A stretch of DNA of 64,000 bases from Torymus aiolomorphi (GCA_036365515.1 CM070873.1:179814104-179878103); one strand, 5' to 3'. Shown: positions 14,240 through 25,221, counted from the stretch's first letter. The notes: generated from the letters alone by a model not told the origin. Translations and numbers: made by a program.

Positions 14240-14582
14240 TATATTATGTTGAGTGGCACCCTCCATGTTTAATAATTTAAATGTTGTGAGGATCCACGTG
14301 AGGGCCAATTCCCAGAAATAAATTTGAAAACAATCTTGAATACTAGATTGCAACGTTTCGTCAGGAAGTTCCCTGACCTCTTCAGGCTTTATTAAAAATA
14401 TACAGAGTTAAAACACATACAAAAATAAAAATAAAAAACTAGTCAAATAAATTAAACACAATCTATGCAAAAACCTTTACCTATAAATAGCTACGTCGAT
14501 ACTGGTAAGATACCAGTAGAGTCGAGATGGTATGCAGAACATAATGCACGCTTCGCTGGGGTTTATATATAATCACGCTTGT
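14240..14582 (-). repeat. PLE1 pseudo-LTR/3' region, inverted copy
   Basis: Non-coding 3' region of the minus-strand copy. It matches 16356-16715 and 19184-19489 in reverse orientation, including the 'agcgtgcattatgttctgc' and 'gaggtcaggg' words. It runs past the usual 3' end into the first ~30 bases corresponding to the start of the plus-strand ORF (compare 16684-16710), as expected if the template was a tandem dimer. Confidence 0.8.
14355..14385 (-). ncRNA. Hammerhead-like motif in inverted PLE1 copy
   Basis: Read on the minus strand: CTGAAGA, a 6-bp stem (GTCAGG/CCTGAC) with a short loop, then GAAAC. This matches the CUGANGA...GAAAC core of hammerhead ribozymes, which are known from Penelope pseudo-LTRs. 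One extra G lies between CTGAAGA and the stem, and a pairing stem I is not evident, so activity is doubtful. Confidence 0.4.
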
Positions 14583-16092
14583 TTACCTTTTTAAATGTAA
14601 CGTTCTTAACAGCTTTTTGTATATATTATTCAAATTTTGTGTATCTTCTATTCTATTGATAGTGTTATGATTTAAATTAATATGTAACATTTCGGAAATA
14701 ATTCGTTTCGTGTAATTGTTTTCCCTATCTAAAATTTGGATGTTTTTCCAGCCAACGATGTGTTTCATAGTTCTTTGGTGTGTTGCTATCACTAATTTGT
14801 TATTCTTATCTCTTTCATGTTCTTTAATCCTATTTTTTAACATTCGCTTAGTTTCGCCAATATAAGTCGATGTACAAGACATACAATTTATCTTATAGAC
14901 TACGCAACATGTTTCTGATTTTTCTATTTTATCCTTACCTAATTTAATTATATTGTTCAATTTTTTGTTGATCAAAGATACTGTGCGGTTGTTATATTTG
15001 TTTAAAATATACGAACATTTTTTATAAAAGGTACTATTATACGGAATGGAAATTGTAGTTAGTGTACGGTTCTCATTATTAGTCTTTTTATTGTGATATT
15101 TGAGTTTTCGAAGTCTATTTCGTATGTGTATGTTTATAAATTCGGAAGAATAATCGTTACATAAGAGAAGTTCTGTAATTTTGTGTATATTCGCGTCATG
15201 AAAACAAGTATCGGATAAAAGAATTGCTCTATCCACCAGGTTCGCAACGATGTTTATTTTTTGTTGTATGGTGTGGTTAGAATTATAATTTAACAGTCTC
15301 GATGATGCTGTTGTTTTTTTATACCAGTTAGTCAAAATTTGATTGTTCTTTCTCGTAAGACTGAGATCTAAAAAATTTATACTATTGTCTATTTCAGATT
15401 CGAATGTAAATTTAAGATGAGTATTATACTTCTTAAACACTTGTAGAACTGTATCAACTTGATCGCTTTTTATACATAAAATTGTGTCGTCTACATATCT
15501 AAAGTAAAAGAGCGGAATACAATCGTGTGTAATTTTTAATTCGCGCAAGCAGTCTGTTTCTAAATCTTCCATAACCATGTCAGCGAATAATGGTGAGATA
15601 GGAGAACCCATAGGTGTGCCAAATATTTGTTTATAAGTTCTATTGTTGAAATTGAAGTATGTGTTGTCAAATAAAAAACAGACTATATTCCGAATCTCAT
15701 GAAAAGGAATTTTTTCATTTATTGTGAATATGTGTGTAACGTCTGTCTATGCTTTCTAATACTAAATCGCACGGTATATTTGTAAACAGAGAGCAAACGT
15801 CCAAAGATAGAAGTACATATGTACTGGGTATTATAATTTTACTGATTTTATCTTTCATCTCGAAACTATTATTAATATGAGAAAGCGGTTTCGGAATACA
15901 ATTTTTTAATTCGTTGTAAATGATCTTAGATAAATAATGTGTTGGGCTACCAATAGTTGAAATGATAGGTCTTAGTGGAATACCTTCTGTATGGATTTTT
16001 GGAAGACCATATGCTCTAGGTAGTAGAGTGCTAGTTTGTGTGAGTTGGTTGTTATGATATTTTATTTGTAACAAATCGTTATTGTTTAAATG
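14583..16092 (-). pseudogene. Penelope-like RT and GIY-YIG endonuclease, 5'-truncated (inverted copy)
   Basis: Minus-strand coding remnant. The first part (16074 to 15715) has the Penelope RT words LPRAYGLPKIH and LSLDVCSLFTNIP, the latter holding the motif A aspartate. The second (15611 to 14583) has MGSPISPLFADMVMEDLE, the catalytic FRYVDDTI and a C-terminal GIY-YIG nuclease with VYKINCMSC and TYIGETKR. A small indel with a stop near 15700-15720, where the plus copy reads differently, breaks the frame. The N-terminal ~300 residues are absent because the copy is truncated at about 16092, where an oppositely oriented fragment begins. In an intact element the protein would copy RNA at a nick made by the endonuclease. 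Assignment to Penelope is secure; function is lost. Confidence 0.88.
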
Positions 16093-16355
16093 CTATGTTA
16101 AAAAATAGGATTAAAGAACATGAAAGAGATAAGGATAACAAATCAGTGATAGCAACACACCAAAGAACTATGAAACACATCGTTGACTGGAAAAACATCC
16201 AAATTTTAGATAGGGAAAACAATTACACGAAACGAATTATTTCCGAAATGTTACATATTAATTTAAATCATAACACTATCAATAGAATAGAAGATACACA
16301 AAATTTGAATAATATATACAAAAAGCTGTTAAGAACGTTACATTTAAAAAGGTAA
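16093..16355 (+). pseudogene. GIY-YIG endonuclease C-terminal fragment (upstream tandem PLE1 copy)
   Basis: Starts abruptly inside the nuclease domain at LKNRIKEHERDKDN and runs to the normal C-terminus (KLLRTLHLKR), followed by a stop. About 86 residues are nearly identical to the ends of the other two PLE1 copies, including a DRENNYTKRIIS segment that the downstream copy has lost. It is the severely 5'-truncated upstream member of the tandem pair and supplies the pseudo-LTR in front of the longer copy. It abuts the minus-strand copy head to head at about 16092. Confidence 0.85.
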
Positions 16356-16683
16356 ACAAGCGTGATTATATATAAACCCCAGCGAAGCGTGCATTATGTT
16401 CTGCATACCATCTCGACTCTATTGGTATCTTAGCAGTATCGACGTGTAGCTATTTATAGGTAAAGGTTTTTATAGGTAAAGGCATAGATTGTGTTTAATT
16501 TATTTGACTAGTTTTTTATTTTTATTTTTGTATGTGTTTTATCTCTGTATATTTTTAATAAAGCCTGAAGAGGTCAGGGAACTTCCTGACGAAACGTTGC
16601 AATCTAGTATTCAAGATTGTTTTCAAATTTATTTCTGGGAATTGGCCCTCACGAGGATCCTCACAACATTTAAATTATTAAAC
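16356..16683 (+). repeat. PLE1 5' pseudo-LTR
   Basis: Non-coding segment after the truncated nuclease fragment and before the ATG at 16684. It matches 19184-19489 closely except for small indels near 16440-16490, and is the inverse of 14240-14582. In Penelope elements this tandem arrangement lets the 3' region of one copy serve as upstream region of the next. Confidence 0.8.
16565..16595 (+). ncRNA. Hammerhead-like motif in PLE1 5' pseudo-LTR
   Basis: CTGAAGA (16565-16571), stem GTCAGG/CCTGAC (16573-16578 with 16585-16590), then GAAAC (16591-16595). It is the same arrangement as in the other two PLE1 3' regions and on the coding strand of its copy. An AC...GTA pairing after GAAAC could give a minimal stem III, but I see no good stem I. 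Confidence 0.4.
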
Positions 16684-19183
16684 ATGGAGGGTGCCACTCA
16701 ACATAATACGATATTCGGTCTTCGATCCACAAGAGAACAGACTCCATATCAGGGGGAGTTTTTCCAATACATCACCATAACACATGGGTACGGTATCACC
16801 CGTCTCCTCAAAACCTGGTCAAAAATGAGACACGAGCTCGCAAAAGCTAAGGCCCGTAACAATTTCCTTCTCAAATGCAGAAACCAGGATATTTTTCCAA
16901 ACAACGTTCGAAACGCAGTAAAACGCCTCAACTGCACATCGTTCTACAGTAAGTGCTGCGCTGATCAACTTAATAACTACAAGAATAAGCTACATTACCG
17001 TTATTTAAAACTCTTACTGAAGGACATTCTCATCCACATTTATTTTTTACATAAACAACTCAACAAGCTTAAATTTAAAATTTCAAAATCTCCTGTCGAA
17101 CACTCGAAACTTGAAACCTTCTTTCATTTAACTGAAAAAACTAGTTTCCACATTTACTCAAATTTAAGAAATAAATTACAAAAGAAATTACACGCCCTCA
17201 TTAGTATTAATAGAACAGTTAACAAAAGTTCGTTTGAAAAACAGAACTGGGTAAAAAACCTAACCAATACAATATTACCCGAATCTGTTCTTAATATTGT
17301 ATCACTAGGTCCAAAATATAACGTAAAATCAGAAATATCAAAAACAGATATACTAACAACAATCAAAAATGTTGGAAGCAGCCTCAAAAACTTAGAGTTG
17401 CATAACGATATTAAGAATGAAATCCGAGCGAACTTAACCACTGTTATGTTACATAATCAAAAAAAATGTAATACATACAGCACACCAAGAAAAACTTTTC
17501 TCTACAGATTTAGCGAGAACGAAAAGTTTTCTAAAACATAATTCTAATATATTTTTCACACACGCGGACAAGGGTAATTTAACCGTATGTATGAATGTGT
17601 TGGATTACCAGAGTAAAATGATAGACTTATTGAAAGATAATAATACATACAAACTAATAAAGAAAAATCCATTGCCAAAGTTACAATCAGATGTTCACAA
17701 ACGATTAGCGCATTTAAACAATAACGATTTCTTACAAATAAAATATCATAACAACCAACTCACACAAACCAACACTCTACTACCTAGAGCATATGGTCTT
17801 CCAAAAATCCATAAAGAAGGTATTCCACTAAGACCTATCATTTCAACTATTGGTAGCCCAACACATTATTTATCTAAGATCATTTACAACGAATTAAAAA
17901 ATTGTATTCCGAAACCGCTTTCTCATATTAATAATAGTTCCGAGATGAAAGATAAAATCAGTAAAATTATAATACCCAGTACATATGTACTTCTATCTTT
18001 AGACGTTTGCTCTCTGTTTACAAATATACCGTGCGATTTAGTATTAGAAAGCATAGACAGACGTTACACACATATTCACAATAAATGCAAAATTCCTTTT
18101 CATGAGATTCGGAATATAGTCTGTTTTTTATTTGACAACACATACTTCAATTTCAACAATAGAACTTATAAACAAATATTTGGCACACCTATGGGTTCTC
18201 TTATCTGACCATTATTCGCTGACATGGTTATAGAAGATTTAGAAACAGACTGCTTGCGCGAATTAAAAATTACACACGAGTGTATTCCGCTCTTTTACTT
18301 TAGATATGTAGACGACACAATTTTATATATAAAAAGCGATCAAGTTGATACAGTTCTGCAAGTGTTTAAGAAGTATAATACTCATCTTAAATTTACATGC
18401 GAATCTGAAATAGACAATAGTATAAATTTTTTAGATCTCAGTCTTACGGAAAAAAACAATCAAATTTTGACTAACTGGTATCAAAAAACAACAGCATCAT
18501 CGAGACTGTTAAATTATAATTCTAACCACACCATACAACAAAAAATAAACATCGATGCGAACCTGGTGGATAGAGCAATTCTTTTATCCAATACTTGTTT
18601 TCATGACGCGAATATACACAAAATTACAGAACTTCTCTTATGTAACGATTATCCTTCCGAATTTATAAACATACACATACGAAATAGACTTCGAAAACTC
18701 AAATATCACAATAAAAAGACTAATAATGAGAACCGTCCACTAACTACAATTTCCATTCCATATAATAATACCTTTTATAAAAAATGTTCGTATATTTTAA
18801 ACAAATATAACATCCGCACAGTACCTTTGATCAACAAAAAATTGAACAATATAATTAAATTAGGAAAGGATAAAATAGAAAAATCAGAAACATGTGGCGC
18901 AGTCTATAAGATAAATTGTATGTCTTGTACATCGACTGATATTGGCGAAACTAAGCGAATGTTAAAAAACAGGATTAAAGAACATGAAAGAGATAAGAAT
19001 AACAAATCGGTGATAGCAACACACCAAAGAACTATGAAACACATCGTTGACTGGAAAAACATCCAAATTTTAGAAATGTTACATATTAATTTAAATCATA
19101 ACACTATCAATAGAATAGAAGATAAACAAAATTTGAATAATATATACAAAAAGCTGTTAAGAACGTTACATTTAAAAAGGTAA
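16684..19183 (+). pseudogene. Penelope-like polyprotein (RT plus GIY-YIG), longer copy
   Basis: Nearly full-length coding region. The ATG at 16684 (MEGATQHN) opens a ~286-residue N-terminal region to 17541, in the frame that is open from further upstream. A frameshift near 17530 moves reading to the frame of 17591-18208, which has the word ADKGNLTV just ahead of it, LPRAYGLPKIH and LSLDVCSLFTNIP. An in-frame TGA at about 18206-18208 lies exactly where the inverted copy reads SPLFAD, and a proline-to-leucine change sits three codons before it. Reading resumes in the same frame to 19183 with FRYVDDTI and the GIY-YIG domain. Here the expected TYIGETKR reads TDIGETKR (Y to D) and DRENNYTKRIIS is deleted. 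The copy is dead by at least a frameshift, a stop and a nuclease change. Confidence 0.88.
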
Positions 19184-19489
19184 ATAAGCGTGATTATATA
19201 TAAACCCCAGCGAAGCGTGCATTATGTTCTGCATACCATCTCGACTCTACTGGTATCTTACCAGTATCGACGTAGCAATTTATAGGTAAAGGTTTTTGCA
19301 TAGATTGTGTTTAATTTATTTGACTAGTTTTTTATTTTTATTTTTGTATGTGTTTTAACTCTGTATATTTTTAATAAAGCCTGAAGAGGTCAGGGGACTT
19401 CCTGACGAAACGATGCAATCTAGTATTCAAGATTGTTTTCAAATTTATTTCTGGGAATTGGCCCTCACGAGGATCCTCACAACATTTAA
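19184..19489 (+). repeat. PLE1 3' pseudo-LTR
   Basis: Non-coding tail of the longer copy, matching 16356-16683. It ends at ACATTTAA immediately before the 13-bp target duplication at 19490, so it marks the true 3' end of the insertion. Confidence 0.82.
19381..19411 (+). ncRNA. Hammerhead-like motif in PLE1 3' pseudo-LTR
   Basis: CTGAAGA (19381-19387), stem GTCAGG/CCTGAC, then GAAAC (19407-19411). The loop differs from the 16565 copy (GGACTT against GAACTT) while the stem is unchanged. The sequence after GAAAC reads GATGC rather than GTTGC. Confidence 0.4.
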
Positions 19490-20690
19490 ATGAATATTTT
19501 TTCGGTTATAAAGGATATTAAGTACTATAACTTACTAAATTTTTAGGTTTTTTTATTCATTATTTTTTGAGAAAAAGTAATTTATAAAAAAAAGTGATTT
19601 TTTTTTGTCGTTCAATAACTATAGTAAAATTGGCTTAATCACTTTGAAATTCTTTGTAGGGGTAGATTTTGTATACCAATCGAGTGAGTTCTTTGGGTAA
19701 AAGGATTGGTCCATAAATTTCGAAGATATTTGAGGTTAAAATTTTTTTCAATTTTTTTTTAAATCGTAATTTCTCGAGAACGGCTCTATGTATCTAAATG
19801 GGGTGGGTGGTATTCGAAAGAGAATTAAATTATCTAAATTCTTCTAAAAAAAATTAATTCTCTAGCTATCACGGTTCTTTTGTTATTAACAAAAACGTAA
19901 AAATTGAAAAATGAAAAAAAATGAGTTTTATATGCTCAACTATTACAAGAGTAAAGTTGTCTTATTCGCTTCAAAATTCATTGTAGAGGTATATTATTGA
20001 TAGTTCTCGGATGAGTTCTTTTGGCAAAGTGATTGCTTCATAAATTTCAGAGATATTTGAGGTTAACATTTTTCTAGACATTTTTAAAATCTATTTCTTG
20101 AGGATTAATTTATAATTTTTTTTAATTTAGTTTATAATTAAATTTAATTTAATTTATAAAAAGATAATTTTAGTTTATAATATCTCTGAAAATTATGAAC
20201 CAATCAGTTTGCCAAAAAAACTCTGCCGAGAACTATCAATAAGATACCTGTACAATGAATTTTGAAGCGAATAAGACAATTTTACTATTGTAATAGTTGA
20301 ACATCCAAAACTCATTTTTTTTTAATTTTTAAATTTTTACATTTCTGTTAATAACAAAAGAACCGTGATAGCTAGAAAATTAATTTTTTTTAGAAAATAT
20401 AGGTAATTTAATTATGTTTCGAATGCTATAAATTACATGCAAATACATAGAGCTCTAAATATCAGTTGCAAATTTATAGGCAATTGTGATATATATTTTA
20501 TGTATGTGAAATTTTGTGGAAATGTATAATCTATAAAAATTTGAATATATTATGTTGGAGTTTTGTTATTTCTGTCTTTCTGAAGTATTAAATTTTAAAT
20601 ATTTGAATTAAAAATTAATTAAAGGAATCAGTAAATTAAGTTTGAGGAAGCTACGTGCCAATGAATTGGCAGCGGTTTTTTAACGTGCTC
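19490..20690 (+). mobile_element. AT-rich (GT)n-headed element, copy 1, right part
   Basis: Continuation of the element beginning at 13731. It holds repeated words such as TAGCTATCACGGTTCTTTTG and TTTCAGAGATATTTGAGG that recur at 62040-62900. It ends near 20690 with a small hairpin, TGCCAAT-GA-ATTGGCA, followed by GCGG. The reverse of this end is found at 61727. No open frame of note. The two ends (GT tract and hairpin) are shared with copy 2, which supports a real element. Confidence 0.6.
19780..20465. repeat. Inverted repeat inside AT-rich element copy 1
   Basis: About 285-bp arms (19780-20068 and 20185-20465) around a ~115-bp spacer. The word CTAGCTATCACGGTTCTTTTG near 19862 is matched as CAAAAGAACCGTGATAGCTAG near 20355. 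Copy 2 holds the same words as direct tandem repeats instead, so the inversion is specific to this copy. Confidence 0.8.
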
Positions 20691-21285
20691 TACAAAATCG
20701 GTGCCATTTTGAATGAATTATTCATGGGGCTCTCGAAGATTATGCGAAGTAGCATAATGCTTTATAAGTCCACCCACACCATCTCAGCTCCTTTACCGTG
20801 CCCAGTAGCAGTAGCATTTTATGTCAAATGGTGCTCGTTTTAATACATATAATTGAAAGCGATTTTTAAAGTGGCTAGTGGTGCCGTCTGATAAAATGGT
20901 AATTTTTTTTTATTGAATCACAACAATTGGCATTCAAGTAGGTTATAATTGTTTTTACTGCTAGCAAAGCATACGCTGAATCATGTTTTCGGTCATCACT
21001 TGTGACTGCGAAACTTTGTGTCGAATCCCCTTGATAAGAGATTGAAAATTACCATTGTATCAGACTGTGCCGCTAGCCACTTTAAAAATCGCTTTCGATT
21101 ATATGAATTAAAACGAGCACCATTTGATATAAAATGGTTGTTCTCTGCTTCTGTGCACGGTAAAGGAGCTGTAGATGGTGTGGGTGAACTTATAAAGCAT
21201 TATGCTACTTCGCGTAATTTTCGAGTGCCCCATGAAAAATCAATTCATAATGCCAACGATTTTGTAGAGCACGCTCAAAAATATA
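20685..21285. repeat. Inverted duplication of a transposase-like fragment
   Basis: About 225-bp arms at 20685-20910 and 21046-21285, roughly 87% similar by eye, around a ~135-bp spacer. The right arm is the coding sequence described at 21045; the left arm is the same segment reversed with a frame-disrupting difference. A transcript across both arms would fold into a long hairpin. Confidence 0.8.
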
Positions 21286-21537
21286 CAGATGCAATTAAAA
21301 TAATACATTTACAACGTTGACGTAGAAGACTTTAGAAAAGTAAAAAATGTTGATTGGCTTGCTACTTCTAAGTATCCTGGAATATCAAAAACTTATTTAT
21401 GGATTAAAGAAACGTGCAATGATAAAGTACATTGTTTGACAGCAAAAACCGCTGATCATCCCCTTACTGAAGTAAGAATAACGAAGCCGAAAAATAAAGG
21501 TAGTTATAAAAATAAAAAATCTAAAAGACATAAATAA
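21045..21537 (+). pseudogene. Transposase-like C-terminal fragment
   Basis: Open frame from about 21045 to 21320, then the same protein continues in another frame to a TAA at 21535-21537 with a lysine-rich tail. Visible words are TIVSDCAASHFKNRF and SASVHGKGAVDGVG, a pattern (SDxxxxxFKNR, then HGKGxxDGxG) that I recall from uncharacterised arthropod transposon proteins with an RNase H-like core; the superfamily is not assigned. No N-terminal part is present and the ATG is not convincing. A frameshift lies near 21318. It is neighboured by its own inverted duplicate on the left, so it is a relic rather than a functional gene. Confidence 0.55.
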
Positions 21538-22059
21538 AAAAAATACACACATATGAGCATACCTGTATATTACTTATATACGCACAAAGATAAATATTTT
21601 TATATTAACTGTTATATCATTGTTATATCACTATATATGATAACGCTAAAGTACTTACTATGTGTCGATGTACTGCATTGTGTAGAATCTCTCCAACAAT
21701 AATTACAAGTTCCAATATTTTATCATATGTTTAAACAAGTTATCAATAGGCATGAAAAAATATCTATGAGTGCGTTCACAGTGGCAGAAATACCGTGGCT
21801 GGTCCTGTGACATAAAATTTTATCCTAGCGCATATGCTTTTCTTCGGACACGTAATCCTACAATACCACGGTCCAAGAACACGTAACGAGGTTCATTGGT
21901 TGGAAGCGGGCGATTGGTCTAAGACGACCAATAAGAGAAGCGAGCGCGCGGACCCGTCCGAGATGTGTGCGTATGCATTCGCGTCTAATGTAGCGAGGGC
22001 CTTAGTATCTACATGCGCACGTAGCGCGGTCTGCTTTCGAATCTAGGGAGCATTAAAAT
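21538..22059. other. Intergenic stretch, nothing assigned
   Basis: AT-rich to about 21790, then increasingly GC-rich. A short inverted pair, ATTGGTC and GACCAAT, lies near 21913-21937, and a 70-codon frame at 21834-22046 has no recognisable features. Confidence 0.5.
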
Positions 22060-22600
22060 GTCCCTAGGCTATACGTGGCTAACTTCAGCCGAATTGTAGC
22101 CGAGGCTCGAGCCGTGGTAAAGACCGGTGTTCGATTGGGGCTCGCGCCGCGGCAAACCCGAGGCTCGAGCCGCGGTAAATCTGAGGTTCGACCGAAGTTA
22201 CTACCGAGGCTAATCCTAGGCAAATCCAAGGCTCACCCGAGGTCCACCATTCGCCCGAGGGTCATGGGTCGAGGCTCGCCGTTCACCCGAGGCTCGTGAG
22301 CCATGGCTCGCCGTTCACCCGAGGCTCATAAGCCATGGCTTGCCGTTCACCCGAGGCTCATGAGCCATGGCTCGCCGTTCACCCGAGGCTCCGAGCTACG
22401 GCTCGTCGCTTACGCGAGGTCGACTTGAGGTTTGCCGAGGCTCCGAGCCACGGCTCGCCGCTTACGCGAGGCTACCCGAGGTTCGCTAAGGTGAACCGAG
22501 GCTAACCCGGGCTCGCCGCTTAAGCGAGGCTCCGAGCCACGGCTCGCCGCTTACGCGAGGCTACCCGAGGTTCGCCGAGGTGAACCGAGGCTAATTGGTG
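22060..22600. repeat. GC-rich minisatellites with palindromic units
   Basis: Diverged words around CCGAGGCTCGAGCC lead into four 32-bp units starting at 22277, 22309, 22341 and 22373. The units contain overlapping 12-bp palindromes GGCTCATGAGCC and GAGCCATGGCTC. An 89-bp direct repeat follows (about 22441 and 22530) with CTCCGAGCCACGGCTCGCC. The G+C content stands out sharply against the surrounding AT-rich DNA. No coding signal: frames here are repeat artefacts. Confidence 0.9.
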
Positions 22601-23381
22601 GCGCAGCGGTAGTCTGGATCGTGTAAGTGGTAACGTAGGAATGCGGAATGTGGAACGGCGTGCTATGTTTATCTTAGCGTATGCAGGTTATGATTGCTCT
22701 TACTCGTAAGGCCAATCATCATAGATATATTGAGATCGATTGTGGGTTAGGTTAGCGAGCGAGAGAGACTATGACTCCGACTAAGACAAACCTCGGTGAA
22801 GATGAGTTGATGTCAACATGCAGAAATACGCTTTAGCAACGATGGAGAAAAAATTAGATAAGTATTACTTATTATTTAAATTGTTTTATGTATTTCAATA
22901 ATTCTGAAAACAATAAAATACTTTTTCATAATTATTGAAATACTCAAAACATTCTTCGCCAAATATAAATTATTATTCGAATAGATACTTTGTGTGTGTT
23001 CTTTTTTATTTCAGGAGATTTTGCTTTTTATAAATAAATAAATTGTAATGCATATGGATCAATGAAGTAAACTAAACTGAAAGACAGCTTCACGTGCATA
23101 ATATTCGTCCTCTCCTTGAACAGATGGTAAAGCACTAGGTAGCGGACACTTCGCGTGCGCACAATACCGATTGGCGACAACTACTCAGTATAGCAGGCGC
23201 GAGCAAAAAGAAGTCGGGCGCCTGCTACGGTCCACAATGGAGTGGCCGAGCCTAGCGCGTCGGTCGACGGACGGGCTCTCTGGGCCTCGCGAGCGAGCGC
23301 CCTCACTCGTTCGTGTTCGATTACTAGGCCCTCTCTCTCTCTCTCACTCTCTCATGGCACATGTGACAGCAGCGCGCAGCC
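22601..23381. other. Intergenic stretch left of the minus-strand LTR
   Basis: No gene recognised. AT-rich between 22840 and 23060, then GC-rich with a (CT)n run near 23331-23350. Two short words resemble RNA polymerase III A-box or B-box sequences (22599-22609, and near 23239 and 23308) but no tRNA fold could be built around them. Confidence 0.45.
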
Positions 23382-23897
23382 TGTTGCGAAGATGGACGCA
23401 CGCCCCGGTGTTCTGCTAGACGCCGATGACTGCCCTCTTTACCAACGTAAGTGCAAGTGCGTCGGGAAAGGAGAGACAGGGGAAGCCCTCACCATGTGTA
23501 CGGGGCCTGCAACAGCTGTGCTCTCCATATCAGCAGGCACACAACACAACACCGGAGGAGAGTGAGCTCAGCTCCCTCGCATCGCAGCAACATTAATAGT
23601 ATAAGGGATGGCAGGAGCAACGTCATCTACAGCAGGAACAGCATGGTTACAGCACGAGGAGCTCGCAATGCTCCTCCATAAGAGAGCTGTCTTCGCTCTT
23701 CTAGTAATTTGACAGGTAACAGTGGTAGTTAGGGTGTCGCATGGGTTGCTTGGGCCCTGTTCTGCCAGGCATTCTTTTGCTTAATGCAGGTTCTTCTATT
23801 CTGGATGGCTAGCCAGAAAGGAGCCCTAACAGCCACCGTTGGGGTTTTTCCTATTTTTATACCACTAATTGTAATGCTCAAAAAGTGAGCGTTACAA
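23382..23897 (-). repeat. 3' LTR of minus-strand gypsy element
   Basis: 516 bp, TG...CA ends on the minus strand. It is about 97% like 37210-37724. The first ~45 bases on the minus strand hold a TATAAAAATA box. Short frames inside on both strands are not genes. Confidence 0.8.
23852..23861 (-). promoter_or_regulatory. TATA box in minus-strand LTR
   Basis: TATAAAAATA on the minus strand, about 36-45 bases from the LTR start. The same sequence is kept in the other LTR at 37680-37689. It would set transcription toward lower coordinates. Confidence 0.55.
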
Positions 23898-23912
23898 ACT
23901 CCCCCTCCCAAG
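23898..23912 (-). promoter_or_regulatory. Polypurine tract
   Basis: TTGGGAGGGGGAGTT on the minus strand, directly abutting the LTR start. This is the expected primer for plus-strand DNA synthesis and fixes the orientation of the element. Confidence 0.75.
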
Positions 23913-25221
23913 ACCGAAACGCGCCCTCGCGGTTCGCGAAAAAAAAACAAAACTCTTAATACTCGCTTTACAATATCTACGTGATTCGTGACTACCGTAC
24001 TTACATACTTAACAACGTCGATTGTACGGAAACTCTTCCTATCCTAACGCTAGGCGCTCTTACAATCGCTCAAGATTCGCTCGCATTCGCACTCCATTCG
24101 CAACACAGTTTAGTACTGATTGGACCGTAGCAGTTCATTAACTTACGACAGGTTTGTTGCCAACGCCAAGCGTTCGATGCAACGCGCGAATATAATAACA
24201 TATCCTATACCGTGACAGCAAAAACTATTTTGCCACCGCAAGGAAATATTCTACTATACTAACAATGATTTTTTTTCCTTGTTGTTTTTCCATACGCTAA
24301 AAGGAAAAAAAAAGTTTTACAAAAAAAAGTATACTATTAAGCGAATAGTGGTTTTCTGTTTTCCTTAAGCCAACGAGATAGTTGGTAACGCAAGAAAAAT
24401 TATTTCACAAACAAAAAGTATTCTATCAAATGAACAATGATTTGTTGGTCTCGATAAGTAACAAAAGTACTATAATCCGCAAAAGGAAATTATTTACAAG
24501 CAAGGAAAAATATTCTATGAAACGAACAATCGGTTTACGCAAGCGACGTACTCTACAATGACGACGACTAGTTTTGTTTTCTCGACGATCATTGATAAAC
24601 GATTTCTTGTTCACAGCAACATACGAGTATTCGATTGAGCTGGTAGGTGGCCATACAATTCTGGGTTCTAACAAAGAGATAGTCTTTCTACTCAACATGC
24701 TGAAGCTACGGTTAATGCACGTTTTTCGTGTTCATGCGTAGCCATGTGGCGTACCTTAGTCTGCTTTCCTCCCATTTATCGCCAGCTCATTCATACACTG
24801 TTCATCAATAACCCCTATACCTACTGTCCCAACAAATGGCAGTAAGTATTCTCCCCATGACTACGGTGGCAAGCGGTTATACGAGAGTTTATGCACAATT
24901 TGGGACATTCCTACTAATAGCATTATAGTTTCGGTACCATAACGAAGTTTGGGCAGGGGTGTTTCGATAAAATGGGGCGGGTTGTTACACGTAAATCGAC
25001 CACAGACAATTCTACCCGTCATAATATCTACCTAATCTTGACAGCAGTGACAACAAATTTGCTGAGGTTTCTATTTTAGGCGATAGTAATAATCGAGGTA
25101 TTTGAAATCACTGCATAACTCTACTATTAGCTCTATCCGTAATATCAACAACTGTTCTAGACCAAGGACTTGTTGAGAAATAGAGGCGTTAAGCAATAAT
25201 TTCATATTCTACAACAACTAA
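23913..25221 (-). other. Decayed or replaced pol 3' region
   Basis: RNase H and integrase should lie here, but I find no HHCC finger, no D-D-E words and no long frame. The largest is 90 codons at 24426-24698, without recognisable features. Either the region has decayed beyond recognition by eye or it was replaced by deletion and insertion. Confidence 0.5.

Larger units (their letters stand above)
14240..19489. mobile_element. Composite Penelope-like element insertion (PLE1)
   Basis: The insertion is flanked by a 13-bp direct repeat, ATGAATATTTTTT (14227-14239 and 19490-19502), so the whole 5.25 kb behaves as one inserted unit. It contains a minus-strand partial copy (14240-16092), then a plus-strand C-terminal fragment with its 3' region (16093-16683) in tandem with a longer plus-strand copy (16684-19489). 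Penelope elements typically carry such tandem, partly truncated copies with so-called pseudo-LTRs, and often an inverted fragment. The coding parts show a Penelope-type reverse transcriptase followed by a GIY-YIG endonuclease. All copies are disrupted, so none is autonomous. Confidence 0.85.

Noticed and set aside
22599..22609. TGGCGCAGCGG, resembles a tRNA A box
   Set aside because: No B box at the right distance and no cloverleaf; a similar pair near 23239 and 23308 also failed to fold.
22747..22755. TTAGGTTAG, insect-type telomere repeat
   Set aside because: Fewer than two full copies, within ordinary sequence; not evidence for a telomere.
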